From Oscillospiraceae bacterium (GTDB lineage Bacteria; Bacillota; Clostridia; UMGS1883), in the NCBI GenBank assembly GCA_022508735.1, contig JAFLUQ010000012.1:1-28828 (forward strand): a DNA stretch of 28,828 nucleotides. The letters run 5' to 3'. This document shows, one piece after another, positions 1 through 7,105 of the stretch. The notes beneath the pieces are model-generated. The model was not told the DNA's origin. It searched no databases and was given only the letters and a program-made list of their open reading frames with translations. The position numbers and the translations under genes were made by a program. Within the stretch, counting starts at the first letter, position 1, and each line of letters begins with the position of its first letter.

Positions 1-64
1 CCATCTTTAACTTATCCATAGCCTGCTTGGCCTCAGGTACAACTGTCTTATTACTTCTGCTCAT
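1..64 (-). CDS. Alpha/beta-type small acid-soluble spore protein, 3' part outside window
   Basis: Only the first 21 codons lie in the window, but they read MSRSNKTVVPEAKQAMDKLK, the typical start of alpha/beta-type SASPs (compare ...LVPGAEQALDQMKYEIA... in Bacillus). These small proteins coat and protect DNA in the dormant spore core and supply amino acids at germination. An AAGGAG ribosome binding site lies at 74-79, ten bases upstream of the ATG (62-64). The gene follows the SSB-like gene on the same strand with a 70-bp gap that contains a candidate sporulation promoter. Being truncated, the gene cannot be checked for the conserved C-terminal half or the GPR cleavage site. The family call is strong; its value is as a marker that the host makes endospores. 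Confidence 0.85.
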   Translation of the reverse strand, partial: MSRSNKTVVPEAKQAMDKLKM

Positions 65-106
65 TTTAATTCGCTCCTTAAATAATTTTGTTTCAGGTTA
101 CAGTCA

Positions 107-137
107 TATTTTGAGCAGAGCTTCCAGTTTTTATTCA
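107..137 (-). promoter_or_regulatory. Candidate sigma-G promoter for the SASP gene
   Basis: On the minus strand TGAATA (132-137) is followed after 18 bases by CAAAATA (107-113). This resembles the forespore sigma-G pattern (TGAATA, 17-18 bases, CATACTA), with 5 of 7 bases matching in the -10 element. The -35 box overlaps the TGA stop of the upstream SSB-like gene. SASP genes are classical sigma-G targets, so placement fits, but it rests on one short motif. Confidence 0.45.
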
Positions 138-740
138 GGCAAATTTTTCTATTTTGGTTATGGAGAGTTCATAGGCCGTGCGGGTCTCGCTTTCGGTTTC
201 ACTGAGCCTCTTGACGTATTCTCTGGACTGGAGGCGGCCCCATATCTGCACGTTTGTACCTACTTCAAGCTTTTCGGCAAAAACGGCATTCCGGCCCCAG
301 GCTATGGCCGGTATATAGTCGCTGCGGTTAAAGGCGCGGTTCACGGCCACAATGAGGTCGGTTATCTCTCGGCCAAAGGGAGTCTTGCGGTAAACAGGCG
401 GCTTGCAGATAAAGCCGTTGATGAAAATCTCGTTGGGATTTTCTCCGGTTCCCAGCTCGGCAAGATCTATCTCTTTTACAAACACCGTGAGCACCAGATG
501 AGTGCCGGTATCGGTATACTTATTATAGGAACGAAGCTGCCCCGTGACACGAACCTTCACGCCGTCCTGCAGCCATGGGCAGATAAGCTTTTCAGATATG
601 GTCACCGGAAGAACGTCTTCTGTCTCGCTAAGGCGGGGCACCCGAACGTTGAATTTGTAAAAATCCTCGTCCATAACGCGGTGACTGAAAACGGGCGAAT
701 CCTCCACATAGCCCATTATGGATATATTGTTATTTTCCAT
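135..740 (-). CDS. Single-stranded DNA-binding protein with two OB-fold halves
   Basis: A 201-residue cytoplasmic protein with two SSB-like OB-fold segments, about residues 1-95 and 105-195. The first shows GYVEDSPVF...VRVPRLSETEDVLPVTIS and VRVTGQLRSY; the second shows INGFICKPPVYRKTPFGREI, IPAIAWGRNAVFAEKL and VQIWGRLQSREY, the usual SSB pattern of a strand ending in AWG followed by GxxVxxxGRLxSR. Classic SSBs have one OB fold and an acidic C-terminal tip for partner binding; this protein instead ends ...ITKIEKFA, so the acidic tail is absent. AAGGAG at 751-756 supports the ATG at 738-740. Two candidate promoters lie upstream and the SASP gene lies downstream. It is probably a Clostridia-type accessory SSB; whether it is the main replicative SSB cannot be decided here. 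Confidence 0.8.
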   Translation of the reverse strand: MENNNISIMGYVEDSPVFSHRVMDEDFYKFNVRVPRLSETEDVLPVTISEKLICPWLQDGVKVRVTGQLRSYNKYTDTGTHLVLTVFVKEIDLAELGTGENPNEIFINGFICKPPVYRKTPFGREITDLIVAVNRAFNRSDYIPAIAWGRNAVFAEKLEVGTNVQIWGRLQSREYVKRLSETESETRTAYELSITKIEKFA

Positions 741-800
741 CGAATTGCAACTCCTTTATATGTAACGTTTACAAAAACAGTATATTAAAGCTTTTTTTAT

Positions 801-924
801 ATTATACCATAAATTCGCAACCGCGGCTATACCCATGTTTACTTTTTATATAACCGTTTCTCTATAGCTATACAAGCCTATGGCTTGTAGGGTTATTATA
901 CTATAAATTTACTATAAAAGTCAA
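801..924 (-). promoter_or_regulatory. Two candidate promoters for the SSB-like gene
   Basis: The distal promoter on the minus strand has TTGACT (919-924), an 18-base spacer and TATAAT (895-900). A second TATAAT at 801-806 is preceded by TGG, an extended -10 pattern without a good -35. A palindrome at 871-889 lies between them, downstream of the distal start site. Confidence 0.6.
871..889. repeat. 19-bp palindrome in the SSB leader
   Basis: TACAAGCC TAT GGCTTGTA is a perfect 8-bp inverted repeat with a 3-base centre. It lies just downstream of the distal promoter of the SSB-like gene. It could be an operator for a dimeric regulator or a leader hairpin; no T-run follows on either strand, so it is not a standard terminator. 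Confidence 0.6.
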
Positions 925-996
925 TTGAAGGAAAAGGGTAAATAGCTTGACATATGGGAGGTTTTGTATTAAAATGTTGAGCCCGATTTTATATTC

Positions 997-2328
997 CTAT
1001 TGTTTAATATCAAAGCTGAAGCGCTCCCCGGTCAGAGCGTCGATAAAGCAGTTGTAATACAGATCAACAAGATAGAGTCTGTCGCCCAGTGTAAACGCAT
1101 CAGTGCTGTAGGCAAAGTCGGCATACCTTTTGAGGCTGCCGTCCGGCTCAACAGTGAAAAATCCGTCGTTAGAAAGCGATATCTTATTCCCGTAGCTTGA
1201 TGGCTCCTCCCATGTGGCCCGAACGAGGGGGCGGCCGCCGATCTCGCCGATCAGCCAGAACCGTTTGTGATAACCGTCATTAAGCTTTGTCACAGAGCCG
1301 TCCGGGGCGGCAACATACACATAGTTTGAATTATTTGAAAAATAGGTGCAGCCCTCTGCAGTGTCTGCATAGCGGAAGATATCGGAAGAGGATACAGAGA
1401 GGAGGTCGGTTTTTGTAAAGCCGCTCTCCGTACGGATATATGTGCGCGCTCCATAACCGCCTGTGCTCACCGTTAACAGACTCTTGCTGCCAAGCCTGTA
1501 TTCCTTTGCCGAGACTTCAGCCGCACTCACGCCTTCCTCGATCACCTCATCGCCGTACATGAGGCTGCCGTTTTCCATATGCACGTTTTCAGCTTCAAAA
1601 AATTGGTCAACAGAGGGGCGGTCAGAATAAATATTGAAAAAAGTGTAGGACGCGTGGTTGGTGACGGTTTCGCCGTCAAAGCTGTTGTATTTGTAATAAC
1701 CCTCGTGGTGCCCGTTGCCGCGGCCGGTGGTATACTGAACTATGTAGTATACCTCGCCGTCCTCCGTTTTGTAAATTTTATCAAGGGAATAGGTGCCTTG
1801 AAGCCCAAAGCCGCCGTGATACTGCTGCTCTATTCTTATCGCGTTGTCATTTGGGTCGAGCCACGTATAAAGCCTTAGCTCGCTGAGCACAGTCTCGGTC
1901 AGGGGAAGGTAGGTCACGCCGCCCCTATTCAGAATGGGAAATCCGTCCACCGGATTCGTCAGCTCCTTGCCGTTCATATAAACGGGGTAGTCCGCCTTTT
2001 TACATTCGTGGCGGACCTCGTGAAAGTAGGTCGCAGGGTCGTTAAAATTTACAGAGGTGGGGCCGCGTCCGTTAAAGACGATGTGCATGGCGCCGTCGAT
2101 CCACTGGTGACTTAGGCCGAGGTAATAGCAGAACTGATTGGAAATAGGGATATAAAGTGCTCCTTCGTAGGACAGCATAGGTAATTCAAGATACTTGGGC
2201 GCAAGGTAGTCATAGTACCAGTAAATTTTTATCACATCATTGGGCAGCTCGGCCCGATATATATCCTCCGCCCGGGCCGCGGACGATAAAGAGGCGATAA
2301 CGAGAATGAGCGCAAGCAGTTTTTTCAC
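997..2328 (-). CDS. Secreted stalk-domain (copper amine oxidase N-like) protein of unknown function
   Basis: 443 residues. The GTG at 2326-2328 is preferred over an ATG at 2344-2346 because AAGGAG (2336-2341) sits seven bases before the GTG, and the protein then opens directly with a signal peptide, MKKLLALILVIASLSSAARA. Two segments match the stalk or copper amine oxidase N-terminal domain: one around MLSYEGALYIPISNQF...LGLSHQWIDG, and one around YPVYMNGKELTNPVDGFPIL...YLPLTETVLSEL...WLDPNDNAIRIEQ. The remaining ~280 residues are rich in aromatic beta-strands (YYIVQYTTGRGNG, FRYADTAEGCTYFSNN, LYLVDLYYNCFIDALTGE) and could form a beta-propeller-like sensor or binding domain; that is inference. 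It is the second gene of an operon, 17 bp after the BspA-like gene. No sorting signal or transmembrane anchor is seen. Confidence 0.75.
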   Translation of the reverse strand: MKKLLALILVIASLSSAARAEDIYRAELPNDVIKIYWYYDYLAPKYLELPMLSYEGALYIPISNQFCYYLGLSHQWIDGAMHIVFNGRGPTSVNFNDPATYFHEVRHECKKADYPVYMNGKELTNPVDGFPILNRGGVTYLPLTETVLSELRLYTWLDPNDNAIRIEQQYHGGFGLQGTYSLDKIYKTEDGEVYYIVQYTTGRGNGHHEGYYKYNSFDGETVTNHASYTFFNIYSDRPSVDQFFEAENVHMENGSLMYGDEVIEEGVSAAEVSAKEYRLGSKSLLTVSTGGYGARTYIRTESGFTKTDLLSVSSSDIFRYADTAEGCTYFSNNSNYVYVAAPDGSVTKLNDGYHKRFWLIGEIGGRPLVRATWEEPSSYGNKISLSNDGFFTVEPDGSLKRYADFAYSTDAFTLGDRLYLVDLYYNCFIDALTGERFSFDIKQ

Positions 2329-2345
2329 GGTGATTCTCCTTTTCA

Positions 2346-4775
2346 TTAATAAATTATAGAGCCGGTCAGGGCGTTGATATCGATAATGCTTTCTCCGCCG
2401 CCTATATTGAGTGATGGAATGACCGTTCCGTTTATGACAAAGCGCACATCGGAGGACCATATGTCGGCGCTTTTCGGCTCGGCGGGAGCCTCATATCTGT
2501 TTAATGTCCAAACAGTTGACTCAGGTGCGGTTATCGTGGTGATGCGTGTATCGGGGTCCCAGTCGAAGCTGTAGCCGCAGGCTGTGAGGTCGCGTTCAGA
2601 GATGAAATAAGAATTTCTTAATCTCCACACCGGCAGAAGGTTTCCGTTAAGCAGAGCTGTGCAGGCGACAGAGACTGAAGCCACTACCTCGGGAGTTTCT
2701 CCCGGAGAGATCAGCGTGGAGTAGCAGGGAATACCCTCGTTGCGCAGCCGCCGCTCTGTAAGGCTCCCGGGGCGGCAAAGCAGCACGAGTTTCTCTAAAT
2801 CGAGACTACGACCGATATAGCTGATATTGTCGGGCAGTGTGACCGTTCTTACGGCTGAAAGAATATACCCCTTTATAGCTGCCAGCGACGGCGGAAAGTC
2901 GAGAATAACAGGGCCGATTCCGCTGTTAAAGCCGTTGAATTCTCTGAGCCCATCGGGGAATTTAATGGTTTTCAGTGAATCACAGAACTGAAACAGATCG
3001 CGCGGCAGCTCCAGCGCTCCGGAAGGAATGGTAATGCGTTCCAAACCGCTGCCATTGAAGGCGCGGCTTCCCAAAACTGTTACGCTCTCAGGCAGGATCA
3101 CCTCTTTAAGGTTTTTGCTGTACCGAAAGCAGTGCGGAGCCAACTCATTTGTGCCGTAAGGCACGGTATAGCTTTCATTCTCGCGGCCGGAAGGGTATCT
3201 TATAAGCACCGACTTGTCGCGGCTGAACAGAACGCCGTCAACAGCGGTGAAGTACGGATTTTCTTCGGCTACAACGTACTCTGCCGGGCCACAGCAGAAA
3301 TTGGCTTCCATTTCCGCAAAGGGAATGTAAATACTGGCGGGGAGGGTGAGCTTTTTTAGGTTCTCGGCGTACTCAAAGGACGAATTAAGAACTCCCGTTA
3401 CGCCCTCAGGTATGGCGTATTCCTCAGCTGTCTTATATTCCGGATAGTGCAAAAGCGTTGGCCCTGAGCGGGAATACAGCACACCTCCGTCGTCAAAGTA
3501 GCAAGGATTTTCAGGCGAAACCTTTATGGCGCTGAAGCCGCCGCTGAAATTGGGAGAGATATAGGTGACACTTTTTGGTATATACAGCTCCCGCAGCTCA
3601 TTGCAGATGTATATCGCACGGTTGCCTATGCTGACAAGGCCCTCGGGCAGCTTCAATTCTCTGAGATTATTGCAGTATGCAAAGGTCTCGTCGGGGAGCA
3701 GCAAAAGCCCGTTGGGCAGCGTGACGCCGGTGAGCTCATGGCAATAATAAAATATTTTTTCCCCAATTTCCGTCACGCTGTCAGGAATAACTATGCTTGT
3801 CAGCTTGGAACCCGAAAATGCAGCTTTGCCGATCTTTGTCAGGCTGTTTGGCAAATTGATTTTTGTGAGGCCGCTCTCCCTGAAGGCGGAATAGCCGATT
3901 TCGGTCACTCCTTCGGGAACAGACAGCTCCGTCAAAGATCTGCAGCCTGCGAAGGTGCCGGAAAAATTTTCATCACTGCTGCCTATGGCGCGAAGACTTT
4001 GTGGAAGATAGACCTTTTCCAAAGATGAGCAACCGGCGAATTCCCCTCCCGGCAGCTCGGTCACTCCCTCAGGAATACGTATTTCCTTTATATCCGTGCC
4101 TTGAAAGGCAAGTGGGCCGAGAGTTTTCAAGCCCTTAGGCAGTTCAGCCTCTTCGAGGAGGAGACATTGCTGAAAGGCGGCTTCGCCGATTTTTTCAACG
4201 CTGTCGGGCAGGTTGAGCTTCTTAAGCCCACAGCCGTAAAAGGTTCTGTAGGGAATCTCGGTCAGCCCATCATTTAAAACTACATTTTCAAGGGATGAAC
4301 AGTACATAAACACCTGAATGCCAAGCCTGACTCCTGACGGGAGCTCAATGCTCTTAAGTCCGCTGCCGTAAAAAGCATTGTTGTCTATCATATTGAGCGA
4401 TGCCGGAAGAATGATTTTCTCGAGATCCGGGCAATGCTCAAAGGCCCCGAGCCCTATGGCCGTCAGGCCGTTGGGAAGGGTGGCCGTTTTCATGTTGAGC
4501 CCGCTGAAAGCGTAAGCGCTCACCGTTGTGACGCCCTCTTCAACGACCACGCTCGTCAAGTGTTTTCCATATATGTTTTTGTCAGCGCTGCTCAATGAAA
4601 GGCTCCCCATAGGGCCGCTGCCGTATACGCGCAGCAGTCCTGTATCGGTGTTAAGCTCCCATTTTACGCTGCCGCTCCCGTCCGGGCCGCAGTCTCCGCT
4701 GTAGGTTTCTGCCAGCGCCGACGGGCAGAGCATGAGGCATATCAGCAGCATAGTAAACGCAAAAATCTTTTTCAT
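2346..4775 (-). CDS. BspA-like leucine-rich repeat surface protein with C-terminal stalk domains
   Basis: 809 residues with signal peptide MKKIFAFTMLLICLMLCPSALA and a GGAGG-rich ribosome binding site at 4783-4788. Residues ~60-660 are TpLRR/LRR_5 repeats of about 23 residues, e.g. LPNGLTAIGLGAFEHCPDLEK and IPDSVTEIGEKIFYYC. Two interruptions have the BspA-type island pattern (ENPYFTAVDGVLFSRDKSVL; ENPCYFDDGGVLYSRSG). The last ~130 residues carry two stalk-type segments (LLNGNLLPVWRLRNSYFISE and INGTVIPSLNIGGGESIIDI), the same family as in the neighbours on either side. BspA-like proteins bind host proteins, other bacteria or glycans; the ligand here is unknown. It is the first gene of a two-gene minus-strand operon that diverges from the solute-binding protein gene. 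No LPXTG or SLH anchor is visible. Confidence 0.9.
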   Translation of the reverse strand: MKKIFAFTMLLICLMLCPSALAETYSGDCGPDGSGSVKWELNTDTGLLRVYGSGPMGSLSLSSADKNIYGKHLTSVVVEEGVTTVSAYAFSGLNMKTATLPNGLTAIGLGAFEHCPDLEKIILPASLNMIDNNAFYGSGLKSIELPSGVRLGIQVFMYCSSLENVVLNDGLTEIPYRTFYGCGLKKLNLPDSVEKIGEAAFQQCLLLEEAELPKGLKTLGPLAFQGTDIKEIRIPEGVTELPGGEFAGCSSLEKVYLPQSLRAIGSSDENFSGTFAGCRSLTELSVPEGVTEIGYSAFRESGLTKINLPNSLTKIGKAAFSGSKLTSIVIPDSVTEIGEKIFYYCHELTGVTLPNGLLLLPDETFAYCNNLRELKLPEGLVSIGNRAIYICNELRELYIPKSVTYISPNFSGGFSAIKVSPENPCYFDDGGVLYSRSGPTLLHYPEYKTAEEYAIPEGVTGVLNSSFEYAENLKKLTLPASIYIPFAEMEANFCCGPAEYVVAEENPYFTAVDGVLFSRDKSVLIRYPSGRENESYTVPYGTNELAPHCFRYSKNLKEVILPESVTVLGSRAFNGSGLERITIPSGALELPRDLFQFCDSLKTIKFPDGLREFNGFNSGIGPVILDFPPSLAAIKGYILSAVRTVTLPDNISYIGRSLDLEKLVLLCRPGSLTERRLRNEGIPCYSTLISPGETPEVVASVSVACTALLNGNLLPVWRLRNSYFISERDLTACGYSFDWDPDTRITTITAPESTVWTLNRYEAPAEPKSADIWSSDVRFVINGTVIPSLNIGGGESIIDINALTGSIIY

Positions 4776-4862
4776 GACTTTTCCTCCTCCGGTATTTTTT
4801 ATTTAGACGATGCAGGAGCAAAAAAAGTTCCCGTACTCCGAAAAGTTAACACATTTGACCTA

Positions 4863-4891
4863 TTGCATATTGTATAAAATTGTTATATAAT
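4863..4891 (+). promoter_or_regulatory. Promoter of the solute-binding protein gene
   Basis: TTGCAT (4863-4868), a 17-base spacer and a perfect TATAAT (4886-4891), about 33 bp upstream of the GTG start at 4924. The 139-bp gap is shared with the divergent BspA-like gene, for which I see no convincing promoter boxes. Confidence 0.75.
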
Positions 4892-4923
4892 AACCTTATA
4901 AAAGATGTGAAGGAGTGTTATTT

Positions 4924-7017
4924 GTGAGTAAAATGAGAAGACTGATTTCTGCCTTTCTGGCTATGGCTGTTTGCGCTGCCGCTATACCGTCATTTGCCGA
5001 GGGAGAGCCCTCGATATATGTTGAGGGTGTGCCGCTGGCGGAAACAGCGGCTCCGGTTGTAACAGACGGTACTGTATATCTCCCGCTTCGGGCCGTGAGT
5101 GAGGCCCTCGGTATCCCTGTGGACTGGGACAGCGAAAATAACGCCGTGATAGTGGGGGACAGGGGCGTGCTTGCTCCCTCTGAAGAAATTCAGATAGCAG
5201 TGGACGGAAAAACAGTTGACTCAGCTCATCTCAACATTGACGGGACTGTATATCTGCCCACGGACGTGATGAGTGAGGCTCTTGATATAGACGCGGTTTA
5301 CGAAAACGGGGCGGCGTACATAACCTCCCGGCCGGTAACGATAGTAATAGGTACTCACGTTAGGGATGAGGACGACCCCTTTTATTTTGACGAGAGAGGC
5401 TTCTCATACTTTGACGAGAATGGCCGCCGTGCCGCGGAAATCGCTCTTGCCAAGGTCAAGGCGGAGCTCGGAGTGAATATAGAGTGGAAGCAGTATACAA
5501 CTGATACGCAGATCGAGCTTTTGAGATCGGTGCTGGCCGGGCAGCCCTTCTGTGATCTGGCTGTGCTCTGGAATGGCATTCAGGTCAATGTTATGCTGCT
5601 AAGCGTGCTTCAGCCTCTCGACCCATATGTGGACAAGGTGTTCCTCGGCGAAAACGCGGCCGACAAAGAATGGCTCCTTCAGGGCAAGACCTTAGGAGGC
5701 TACTATCTGCTTAACCGGGACTATAATTTTGTGCACACCTGGCCCCTTGTGTATAATATAAAATACATTGAGGCCGTTCCCGAACTGAAGGAGGCCGACG
5801 GGACGACTCTATACCCCTCTGAGCTATATGAAAGAGGAGAGTGGACCTGGAGCCGGTTTGAGGACTATCTGTCTAAAATACAAAACTATTATAGAGGATA
5901 TCCCGCTTCCTACGATACAAACTACAGCTACGCCGCCCTTGCCGCCGCTGCGTCCGCAGGAAAGCCATTGTTCGACGGCGAAAGCCTGTATGCGGACAGC
6001 GATGAAATCAAAGAGGCAGTGGCATATTTCGATAAAATGATCGATTCAAGGCTTATCTCCTGCTCAACAGCGAGCGAAAACAGCTATAATGCCGGCTGGC
6101 TGACGGGTACCGATAATTTTATATTTGGCAAGACCGTATTCACCAACTGCTCTCCCTGGAGGATGGACGATGCAGGGGAATGGTTCAGCGAGAATGGTAC
6201 GAGTATGGGCATTATTCCGTTCCCAAAGCCTGACGGCAGGGAGGACTACAGCATTCTCAGCGCCTCCGGCGACAGCGTGGGGCTTGTCAGAGGAATCAAC
6301 AGCCGCCGCAGTGAGCTGGCCCTTGAGGCCTATGCCATGTATAAGAGCGAATACTATAAGGCCCTCGCAGGGGCAGATACTATTGCCGAAGCTGTAGACA
6401 AATTAGCAGAAGTAGAGGCGGCGCAGCGAGGGATAGATATTCTTCACCCGGAAATAGGTGAGGCCAACCTTAGAATATTTAAAGAAATGGCTGCCGTGCC
6501 CACAAACGATTTCTCTGAGAGTCTGGGCGTATTCGGGGCGTGGGCGGATATCGTGGGCAAGGCGGTTTACGGATACCAAGGCTCGCCGGAATACCCCGAG
6601 GCCTTAGAGGCGCACAGAAGCAGTTGGCGCAGCATATATAACAAAATTGACGAGCTGAAAGAAGCGCTAATGAAAAACGGGCCTGTTGACGATATGGAGC
6701 CATATGCGGCAAAGCACTACAAAAATCCCAAGGAGCTTGAGTTCCCTATGGGTACGGCTTTGGAGTCTATTGACTGGGGCGAATATCTCTATGCCAACGA
6801 CATGGAAGACGGCGAGTATGAGATCAGAAAAGAGAACGGAGAAACTGTTCTTTACTGCGAGGATTATATCACAAAAGACTATGTTAAGGTCGGGCCGTTT
6901 AAGGTGGACTGCAGCAAGGTCGATGTCAATACTCCCGGAAGCTATACCATTACGGTAAGATTTGCCGATCGGGCGGGGAACCCTGCGGAGGCGGAGTTTG
7001 AGGTCGTTATCAAATAA
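4924..7017 (+). CDS. Secreted solute-binding protein with N-terminal stalk domains and C-terminal Ig-like domain
   Basis: 697 residues. The GTG at 4924 is chosen because AAGGAG at 4910-4915 gives an 8-base spacer; an earlier in-frame GTG at 4915 overlaps that site. A signal peptide (LISAFLAMAVCAAAIPSFA) has no lipobox, unlike usual Gram-positive binding proteins. Residues ~28-140 hold two stalk domains (VVTDGTVYLPLRAVSEALG; LNIDGTVYLPTDVMSEAL). Residues ~140-590 resemble type 1 extracellular solute-binding proteins: alternating alpha/beta segments, FCDLAVLWNG, LLQGKTLGGYYLLNRDYN, ERGEWTWSRFEDYLSKIQ and SASGDSVGLVRGINSRRSEL. The last ~45 residues (DVNTPGSYTITVRFADRAGN) are a DUF5011/HYR-like Ig domain. 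No ABC permease or ATPase gene is adjacent, so it may serve as a surface receptor rather than feed a dedicated transporter. The ligand is unknown, perhaps an oligosaccharide. Confidence 0.8.
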   Translation: MSKMRRLISAFLAMAVCAAAIPSFAEGEPSIYVEGVPLAETAAPVVTDGTVYLPLRAVSEALGIPVDWDSENNAVIVGDRGVLAPSEEIQIAVDGKTVDSAHLNIDGTVYLPTDVMSEALDIDAVYENGAAYITSRPVTIVIGTHVRDEDDPFYFDERGFSYFDENGRRAAEIALAKVKAELGVNIEWKQYTTDTQIELLRSVLAGQPFCDLAVLWNGIQVNVMLLSVLQPLDPYVDKVFLGENAADKEWLLQGKTLGGYYLLNRDYNFVHTWPLVYNIKYIEAVPELKEADGTTLYPSELYERGEWTWSRFEDYLSKIQNYYRGYPASYDTNYSYAALAAAASAGKPLFDGESLYADSDEIKEAVAYFDKMIDSRLISCSTASENSYNAGWLTGTDNFIFGKTVFTNCSPWRMDDAGEWFSENGTSMGIIPFPKPDGREDYSILSASGDSVGLVRGINSRRSELALEAYAMYKSEYYKALAGADTIAEAVDKLAEVEAAQRGIDILHPEIGEANLRIFKEMAAVPTNDFSESLGVFGAWADIVGKAVYGYQGSPEYPEALEAHRSSWRSIYNKIDELKEALMKNGPVDDMEPYAAKHYKNPKELEFPMGTALESIDWGEYLYANDMEDGEYEIRKENGETVLYCEDYITKDYVKVGPFKVDCSKVDVNTPGSYTITVRFADRAGNPAEAEFEVVIK

Positions 7018-7041
7018 CCATATAAATTTGTCAAAAAACTC

Positions 7042-7070
7042 TTGCAAAACGCGGGAATATATTGTATAAT
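7042..7070 (+). promoter_or_regulatory. lysS promoter
   Basis: TTGCAA (7042-7047), a 17-base spacer and TATAAT (7065-7070), 35 bp before the lysS ATG. A leader this short leaves no room for a T-box. Confidence 0.8.
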
Positions 7071-7105
7071 ACGTAATAATAGCTAATGAAAGGATTGACA
7101 AAGGA

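Noticed and set aside
27..788. 253-codon open frame on the plus strand over the SSB-like gene
   Set aside because: It is antisense to a clear two-OB-fold protein that has a ribosome binding site and promoters; it has no good ribosome binding site and no recognisable motifs.
947..975. Plus-strand TTGACA-17-TAAAAT pair pointing into the 3' end of the stalk-protein gene
   Set aside because: The boxes are good but the region is AT-rich and no gene or stable RNA follows on that strand; an antisense transcript is possible but unsupported.
2329..2460. Longer N-terminus for the stalk protein starting at 2460 or 2346
   Set aside because: The extension overlaps the BspA-like gene, places a hydrophilic Arg-rich tract before the signal peptide, and lacks the ribosome binding site spacing that the GTG at 2328 has.
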